Shown here in pieces: positions 63,870-64,000 of a stretch of 64,000 nucleotides of DNA (its first letter is position 1; every line of letters starts with the position of its first letter). This DNA is from Asterella californica (lineage: Eukaryota > Streptophyta > Marchantiopsida > Marchantiales > Aytoniaceae). The notes under the pieces are model-generated. The model ran no database searches and was not told where the DNA came from. It saw only the letters and a list, made by a program, of their open reading frames with translations. Position numbers and translations under genes: made by a program. The stretch is taken from NCBI GenBank assembly GCA_036924285.1, contig JAYKYS010000016.1, positions 2,790,001-2,854,000 on the forward strand, in the 5' to 3' direction.

Positions 63870-64000
63870 CTGTCAAAGGCACGCGATGTTTGAAACAGTT
63901 AAACCACAGATTCGCCCTTAAACTTATGAAATACGGATAAGAACTGGAGTGCATGTACTGCAGGCAACTGCCCTAAACGTGGATCAAACAAGCGGTATAA

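Overview
The window is nuclear DNA from a land plant or close streptophyte. Five multi-exon or single-exon genes of plant type are separated by long AT-rich, repeat-filled spacers. Introns are mostly about 90-800 bases, one reaches about 1.8 kb, and nearly all follow GT-AG. Plant-type families (organellar HflX and RbfA, a ZIF-like MFS carrier, a PHO88/SND3 protein) together with heavy decay of mobile elements suggest a bryophyte such as a moss or liverwort, but the sequence alone does not prove the lineage.

Layout. 1-3420: non-coding, with three 50-base tandem repeats. 3421-7603 (minus): a complete Pumilio gene of five coding exons and 973 residues, with a CCCH zinc finger in front of eight PUF repeats. 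7604-9360: its likely leader and promoter, with GGC/GTT and GA microsatellites. 9361-19445: AT-rich spacer holding minisatellites and a decayed copy of a Rep-like mobile gene (11639-12240). 19446-25983 (minus): a complete SMUBP-2/UPF1-type SF1 helicase, 15 exons and 656 residues. 25984-29016: divergent spacer filled by a degenerate satellite. 29017-31292 (plus): a PHO88/SND3-type ER membrane protein, five exons and 234 residues. 31293-40727: AT-rich spacer with a perfect 148-base tandem duplication and one orphan coding remnant. 40728-45891 (plus): an organellar HflX GTPase, 13 exons and 578 residues. 45892-51340: repeat-rich region with a second, better-preserved Rep-like gene (48558-49600, minus) and GC-rich duplicated DNA. 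52900-58180 (minus): a decayed Ty3/gypsy pol split by about 2.7 kb of foreign DNA. 58726-59328 (plus): a single-exon RbfA gene. 59986-63869 (minus): an MFS transporter whose 5' end lies beyond the right edge.

The exon models were built by hand from splice sites, reading phase and conserved motifs. In each of the five main genes all exon phases close without a stop. HflX and RbfA both act on organellar ribosomes, the Pumilio protein and possibly the helicase act on RNA, and PHO88/SND3 acts in ER protein targeting. They are not an operon, so shared location implies no shared pathway.

The most unusual content is the Rep-like family, present as two diverged copies about 37 kb apart. It carries a His-Leu-Gln motif followed by a Tyr-x-x-Lys motif, as in rolling-circle replication initiators, and may be a HUH-type transposon or an old virus-derived gene.
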